The notes under the pieces are model-generated. The model was not told where the DNA came from. It saw nothing but the letters and a program-made list of their open reading frames with translations, and did not search any database. From NCBI GenBank assembly GCA_016286365.1, contig JAEESN010000002.1, positions 186,001 to 250,000 of the forward strand: a stretch of 64,000 bases of DNA, given 5' to 3'. The stretch's first letter is position 1, and each line of letters starts with the position of its first letter. Of this stretch, positions 61,101-64,000 are shown in pieces. The DNA comes from Treponema sp. Lineage in GTDB: Bacteria; Spirochaetota; Spirochaetia; Treponematales; Treponemataceae. Both the position numbers and the translations under genes were made by a program.

Positions 61101-61329
61101 CGAAGAATCCCAGGGAACAAGGTTTTTTACCATTAAAAATACCCCTGATTATATAGATTCAATTAAAAACGGTAATATTTCTTATGAGCAGTATTTTGGA
61201 GTAAGGATATACACCGGACTTTCCTTCAACTTTGGTTTGAGCACCAAAACCTCTTTAGTCTTTGATTTTTACCCAGTGAACACAAAAAACAAGGTTTTCA
61301 TGGCAATATCCTTTGGAACTGAATTTTAA
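58168..61329 (+). CDS. Exported HExxH metallopeptidase fused to a C-terminal barrel-like region
   Basis: A 1053-residue exported protein. A signal peptide (~1-24) is followed by a gluzincin-like peptidase domain with THELTHAV (H127, E128, H131) and a downstream GMGEGAAVAMES (E166) as third ligand. The middle (~290-620) has repeated short strands like a beta-propeller. The last third (~710-1053) alternates aromatic and polar residues and ends in an aromatic-rich FGTEF, as in outer-membrane barrels. Two Gly/Ser/Thr-rich linkers (~450-482 and ~625-670) contain DNA repeats. A surface-displayed protease is the working model. Confidence 0.78.
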   Translation: MKKPYVKSFAVLLVFLLCSKAFAYGGVLSDQKELKVNVTDWFDIIYPPECEKSAEILTQNADRIYAEITAEYGLVPSFRLPVVLTPDCEVFNAYHANYPYNRIVIYDTLSIEELDVNTEGILSVFTHELTHAVTFNITSKFMLKVQKIFGDAYSLSFWLTSRGMGEGAAVAMESLKGEGRLNSEYVTFMVKQAKLEEVFPDYYDIQCSEDVYPYEDIYFFNGMFNAWLQKKYGMEKYSKLWYSCINMQAMDFAGAFEDVYGTTIFDEWDDFKNQIQVPSGVASSPLKDGTSRDFFVREAADWSIQNDSGRYYDSLVYGKKGIAYVDRESRAVFFVSNEKLGKALSGELKEIKPEKLFTLSNIQKIRFSVDGNFIIADYVNINGKNYSKAEKIYSLFSGSMYSAKTKSAQDGILIEENGKTYFVYKTFTSQYNSIKIEEVELSKDKKKIVRIGGKAGVATGDANTDGSTIVTGAGNSIDGSAGTIRFPYDVNPYALTPLSNGRFAFIVKDGLSFAVCVSDTTGKIIKTFSQPAPDFIPRYLSSDENPDIINFTWTKNNTFPRYGNLNIKTGECRLQTKDISGGVYNPVRVSGKLIYIGNFFTQPRLLVMEKEGEFQKIKLSEGSVRTGVGAGAVAGVNSNESTGSQAAARSNTSRGSNERTGSTNAPTSNSTHPYNPFDYYRRGVLIPFSTITSVSHSKDSTASATLPVGLSYTSSNPWGDKEFTGTFAYGPQTNSIGLDLRLTGGSDTGVFKYAIGTFFEFDQNGFKQTYADLDLSSLFRVGNHSSLGFGLISNVWTGHSNYSVPGNSFFGTLGTDGTQIDFYASEIFYLTYKSIIKTGPGRNSYAGFSLTTLLKNADNFNLTGDDWSRRYTELGFLSSIYLPNLIPIECKRGLIYNLPLRLDFNLFTDSTKVSDNIVSDLLSGFEYFYEPVFSLAGVKAELMVFGADIQHAIPAKSFLWIYLHDFHVSFLYSGGYDYEESQGTRFFTIKNTPDYIDSIKNGNISYEQYFGVRIYTGLSFNFGLSTKTSLVFDFYPVNTKNKVFMAISFGTEF
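60079..60153 (+). repeat. In-frame 54-nt repeat in the linker of the metallopeptidase
   Basis: AGCAATGAGAGTACGGGTAG and its near copy at 60133-60153 match at 20 of 21 bases, 54 nt (18 codons) apart. They lie in a Ser/Asn/Thr/Gly linker of higher G+C content than the rest of the gene. The unit length is a multiple of three, so copy-number changes would keep the frame. Confidence 0.55.
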
Positions 61330-61336
61330 AAAACAA

Positions 61337-61366
61337 TTGACAAATCAATGATAGGGATAGGATAAT
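61337..61366 (+). promoter_or_regulatory. Promoter of the large lipoprotein gene
   Basis: A perfect TTGACA (61337-61342), an 18-bp spacer and GATAAT (61361-61366) lie right after the metallopeptidase stop, 41 bases before the ATG. AAAAAAAGGAG provides the ribosome binding site. Confidence 0.65.
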
Positions 61367-61407
61367 TATAGAAGAAAAAGTTTATAAAAAAAAGGAGAAT
61401 GTAAAAA

Positions 61408-63093
61408 ATGAAAAGTAAGAAAATCTTTTTTTATCTGGCAGGACTTTTTCTGGTCCTGATGTTGTCAGCTTGTGGCTTAAGCAATAAAAGTAAGCTTGTC
61501 GATTACAAGGTTAAGATTTCAAATTTTCCTTATGGCTCTGAAAATCTCAGAATTATTGCACGTGCTACGATTGGATATCAGACCCGTGATTATGAAATTG
61601 GAACTATTACCAGTTCAGCAAAAGATGCAGTTATAGAAAAAGTCGTAAACCTTCCTCAAACCTATGATCTGTTGACTCTCTATTGTCTTGATAATCAGAA
61701 TGAAGAAATTTATTATACCGATGTAAAAGACACAGCATATAATAGAACAACAGGTGCTTACGAAGTAGACGGATACTGGTATTTTTGTAATTATTATGAA
61801 TCTTCCAAAGCTCCTTATGCTGCCTGTGCAGAAAAATTTATAGAAACTCTTAAGTTTGATGAGGAATATGATTTTGATAGTTCAACAAAACCATATCTGC
61901 TTTTTGAGCTTAAAGGATATAAGAATAAGGAAATCGGTTTCTATTTTACCGGTTCAAGCAATAATGTTGATATTTATGCTTCTGAAAATAAAGCGGACAT
62001 TATGACTTATAATGCCACAAAATTAACAAACCCTAGAACATACCTTTGTGAATCCGACGAAGTATATTTTTTGTTCAGACCGGAATACTACAGCAAAAAA
62101 ACAGTAACGCAATTAAGTTTTACTGACATTACTTTTGCGAAAGAAAATGGAATAAAAATTAGAAGAGCTGTGTTAGCTCCTGATGGCAATATTTATGCTA
62201 CTGATAATACAGGTACATATGATACACGAAAGAGCTTATGGTGTATTAATCCGAAAACTAAAATTAAAACCCTTGTAAAAGAATTTGAAGATCCGATTGA
62301 CTGTCTTGAAGAATTAGAGCCGGGAATTATATATGTTTCTCATGGTAATAATATAAGCAAACTTGATATACAAAGTGGAACGGTTTCTCAGTTTGTAACG
62401 GGATTAACAAATCATGCAGAAGCCATGGTAAATTACAAAAATAATAAAATTGTTACTACAGGCAGTAAGGGTGGAATTAGTATGGATGGAGCGGTAAATG
62501 TTATAGATAAGACAACAGGTTCATTCACGAAACTTACACAACCAGATGCTTTTTCAAATACATTTATACATATTTCAACTACGCTTTTATATTTTGCAGA
62601 CGAAGATATCTTTGTTGGTTTAACATATCATGGAACGCCTAACAGACCATGTTATATGAAAATAAATGACGACGGGACAAGTTATAGTACAAAAGATTTT
62701 GAATATGATATTGATTCTGCCTTTCTGTTAAAAAGAAGCCCAATTCAGATTATTTCAACAGATGGAAAGGTATATACAGTAAGTAAAAATGAGAGTGAAT
62801 GGGTAATTAACTATGAAGACAGATTAGTAAAATCATTTAAAGACTGTTATATAAAGGATTCATATATTTATTTTATCAGATATGACAGTTCAAAGCAGAT
62901 AACAACAGTAGAAAAATGCGCGGTTTCTAATCTTCAAACTGTTTTGAAAAAAGAAGAGTTTAATAAAGAGGAAGGAATAAAATTTGTAATAAAAGATAAT
63001 AAGTTGTATTTGCTGGCCAACTCTTCATCACAGGTTTTTGGTGCTTCAAGCCAAAACGCTTACACTGTTTATCTGCACGAAATCACTTTTTGA
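61408..63093 (+). CDS. Large lipoprotein with possible beta-propeller, unknown function
   Basis: A 561-residue lipoprotein (lipobox LSAC, lipidated C22). After an N-terminal beta region, ~250-560 shows repeated four-strand blocks with sequences such as RRAVLAPDGNIYATDNTG and IYVSHGNNISKLDIQSG, typical of beta-propellers. I do not recognise a family. Codon use looks more AT-rich than in neighbouring genes. It has its own promoter and is followed by a 52-base gap before the convergent hipA; no terminator is visible there. Confidence 0.7.
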   Translation: MKSKKIFFYLAGLFLVLMLSACGLSNKSKLVDYKVKISNFPYGSENLRIIARATIGYQTRDYEIGTITSSAKDAVIEKVVNLPQTYDLLTLYCLDNQNEEIYYTDVKDTAYNRTTGAYEVDGYWYFCNYYESSKAPYAACAEKFIETLKFDEEYDFDSSTKPYLLFELKGYKNKEIGFYFTGSSNNVDIYASENKADIMTYNATKLTNPRTYLCESDEVYFLFRPEYYSKKTVTQLSFTDITFAKENGIKIRRAVLAPDGNIYATDNTGTYDTRKSLWCINPKTKIKTLVKEFEDPIDCLEELEPGIIYVSHGNNISKLDIQSGTVSQFVTGLTNHAEAMVNYKNNKIVTTGSKGGISMDGAVNVIDKTTGSFTKLTQPDAFSNTFIHISTTLLYFADEDIFVGLTYHGTPNRPCYMKINDDGTSYSTKDFEYDIDSAFLLKRSPIQIISTDGKVYTVSKNESEWVINYEDRLVKSFKDCYIKDSYIYFIRYDSSKQITTVEKCAVSNLQTVLKKEEFNKEEGIKFVIKDNKLYLLANSSSQVFGASSQNAYTVYLHEITF

Positions 63094-63145
63094 TAATTTC
63101 AGGTAAATTCAGCATAATGTACGGCAGAGGTATAAATAATTACTG

Positions 63146-64000
63146 TTAAAACCTAAAGCAATTTTCCACACGCAACATATCGGAACGAGAAATCCCGAAT
63201 TTTTCTGCTACTGCTTTCCATTGCTTTACATTCTGCTTTATAGCATCTGCAATTTTTACTGCTTCATCTTTTTTTATATCAAAAAATTTTGCTGCCTCAA
63301 TTGCTACATCAAAATTCAAGGAATTATCCATATCATCAATGTTCAAAGACAATCCAACACCATCAGGATTTGGATTTACATCATACATCGGGGAAAGTCT
63401 AAGACCCTTTTGATCAAACAAAAAGCCGTGGTTCCTCAAATGATCATCTGTATTTGTAACTGTAATGTTGAACACAATTCTTTTCCACAGTTCAAGAAGG
63501 TCTTCTTTTGGTTTTGAACCCTGCTGCTGTATGCACTGAACTATATCCAGATAGCTTGTCCCATCCTGAGCATTATTTCCGTCTATTTTACCAAGAGCAG
63601 TCATTGCAGAAATAAAATGAATGCGCTTATTTTTCGGAGTGCGGTCAAATCTTTTAACAAGAAAAGTGCTCCCATTTTTAGAAAATCTTTCACATTTAGC
63701 TTCAGGAACATTCAAGCCACACAAGACTGCTAATTCATGTGTTATCATTTCCCAGGCACCACAATCAAACTCATCATGTCTGGAAGGAAATTTTGCAATC
63801 CACAAACTGCCATCAAGGGCCTGCACAGTAGCTTTCGGTCGAGCACCACCTAAAGAAGAACCTGGTTGAATCAGCATTTGTATTTTTTTCTTTTCTTCTT
63901 CAAGGCTAATATCTTCTTTTTCCAAAAGATATGAAGCCTGTTCAAGTTCACGTATTGAAGTCCATATTGGAATTGAGTTTTTAGAAGCCTCTGCTAAAAA
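63146..64000 (-). CDS. hipA: HipA-like serine/threonine kinase toxin (5' end outside window)
   Basis: The frame is open to the window edge, giving 284 visible residues without the N-terminus. The HipA core is clear: GSSLGGARPKATV (ATP/peptide loop), VKRFDRTP, the catalytic NTDDHLRNHGF and the Mg-binding SPMYDVNP. HipA toxins phosphorylate targets such as glutamyl-tRNA synthetase and are neutralised by HipB, which would lie upstream off the window. A TTG at 63925 is a possible internal start but is rejected because conserved sequence continues upstream. Confidence 0.88.
   Translation of the reverse strand, partial: FLAEASKNSIPIWTSIRELEQASYLLEKEDISLEEEKKKIQMLIQPGSSLGGARPKATVQALDGSLWIAKFPSRHDEFDCGAWEMITHELAVLCGLNVPEAKCERFSKNGSTFLVKRFDRTPKNKRIHFISAMTALGKIDGNNAQDGTSYLDIVQCIQQQGSKPKEDLLELWKRIVFNITVTNTDDHLRNHGFLFDQKGLRLSPMYDVNPNPDGVGLSLNIDDMDNSLNFDVAIEAAKFFDIKKDEAVKIADAIKQNVKQWKAVAEKFGISRSDMLRVENCFRF

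Noticed and set aside
1-64000. CRISPR arrays, tRNA/rRNA genes, insertion sequences or prophage
   Set aside because: No regularly spaced repeats, no cloverleaf-like intergenic sequence, no transposase, integrase or phage structural gene was recognised on either strand.

Overview
The window looks like a chromosomal segment of a free-living or gut/rumen-type Treponema (Spirochaetota). The basis is an AT-rich double-membrane bacterium with many exported lipoproteins and barrel-like proteins, a LolCDE/LolA-like locus, sigma-54, glycogen metabolism, a GH9 enzyme and gene families common in treponemes. The genus is an inference; no rRNA, tRNA, phage, insertion sequence or CRISPR array was seen. Genes are densely packed and no gene-free stretch exceeds 300 bases.

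Layout. 1-5.5 kb (minus): operon for a LolD-type ATPase, two FtsX/LolC-E-type permeases, a LolA-like periplasmic protein and an outer-membrane protein cut by the window edge. 5.7-7.1 kb: rpoN. 7.1-21.3 kb (plus): DUF1015, glycogen debranching enzyme, glycogen phosphorylase, PTS enzyme I, an NSS amino-acid/sodium symporter, DUF456, trmJ, a membrane protein, a Nif3-like protein, lspA, a small membrane protein and mtnN. 22-25 kb: a duplicated DUF1538 membrane protein translationally coupled to a tandem PII-like protein, then birA. 25-33.7 kb (minus): pbpC and a giant alpha-2-macroglobulin lipoprotein separated by a terminator. 33.9-42.8 kb (minus): a BtuFCD/FecBCD-type importer scattered among tldD/pmbA, a FAD-dependent oxidoreductase, a small unknown protein with a MerR-type promoter, and pyrE. 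42.9-49 kb: a stand-alone methionine-synthase reactivation domain (plus), then a minus-strand run metK, SGNH hydrolase, nth, mscS, HD hydrolase, yhbY. 49.2-55.6 kb: a stand-alone CBM48 domain, acyl-CoA synthetase, NlpC/P60 protein, a lipoprotein, a cytoplasmic GH9 enzyme and an acyl-ACP thioesterase. 55.7-61.3 kb: ABC exporter plus a metallopeptidase/barrel protein. 61.4-64 kb: a large lipoprotein and a truncated hipA.

Themes. Glycogen/oligoglucan use links glgX, glgP, ptsI, CBM48 and GH9. Methyl/SAM metabolism links metK, mtnN, the MetH-reactivation domain and a possible cobalamin importer. Cell-envelope biogenesis links the Lol-like operon, lspA, pbpC, alpha-2-macroglobulin and the NlpC protein.

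Most striking signals. (1) A pseudoknot leader before metK matches the SAM-II riboswitch core, with an inserted hairpin. (2) At least nine genes have a -10 box 6-7 nt before the start codon and no ribosome binding site, suggesting leaderless mRNAs. (3) The DUF1538/PII pair has matching internal duplications and a strong internal translation start. (4) A promoter at 41.2 kb has a 19-bp spacer filled by a dyad, as in MerR-controlled promoters.
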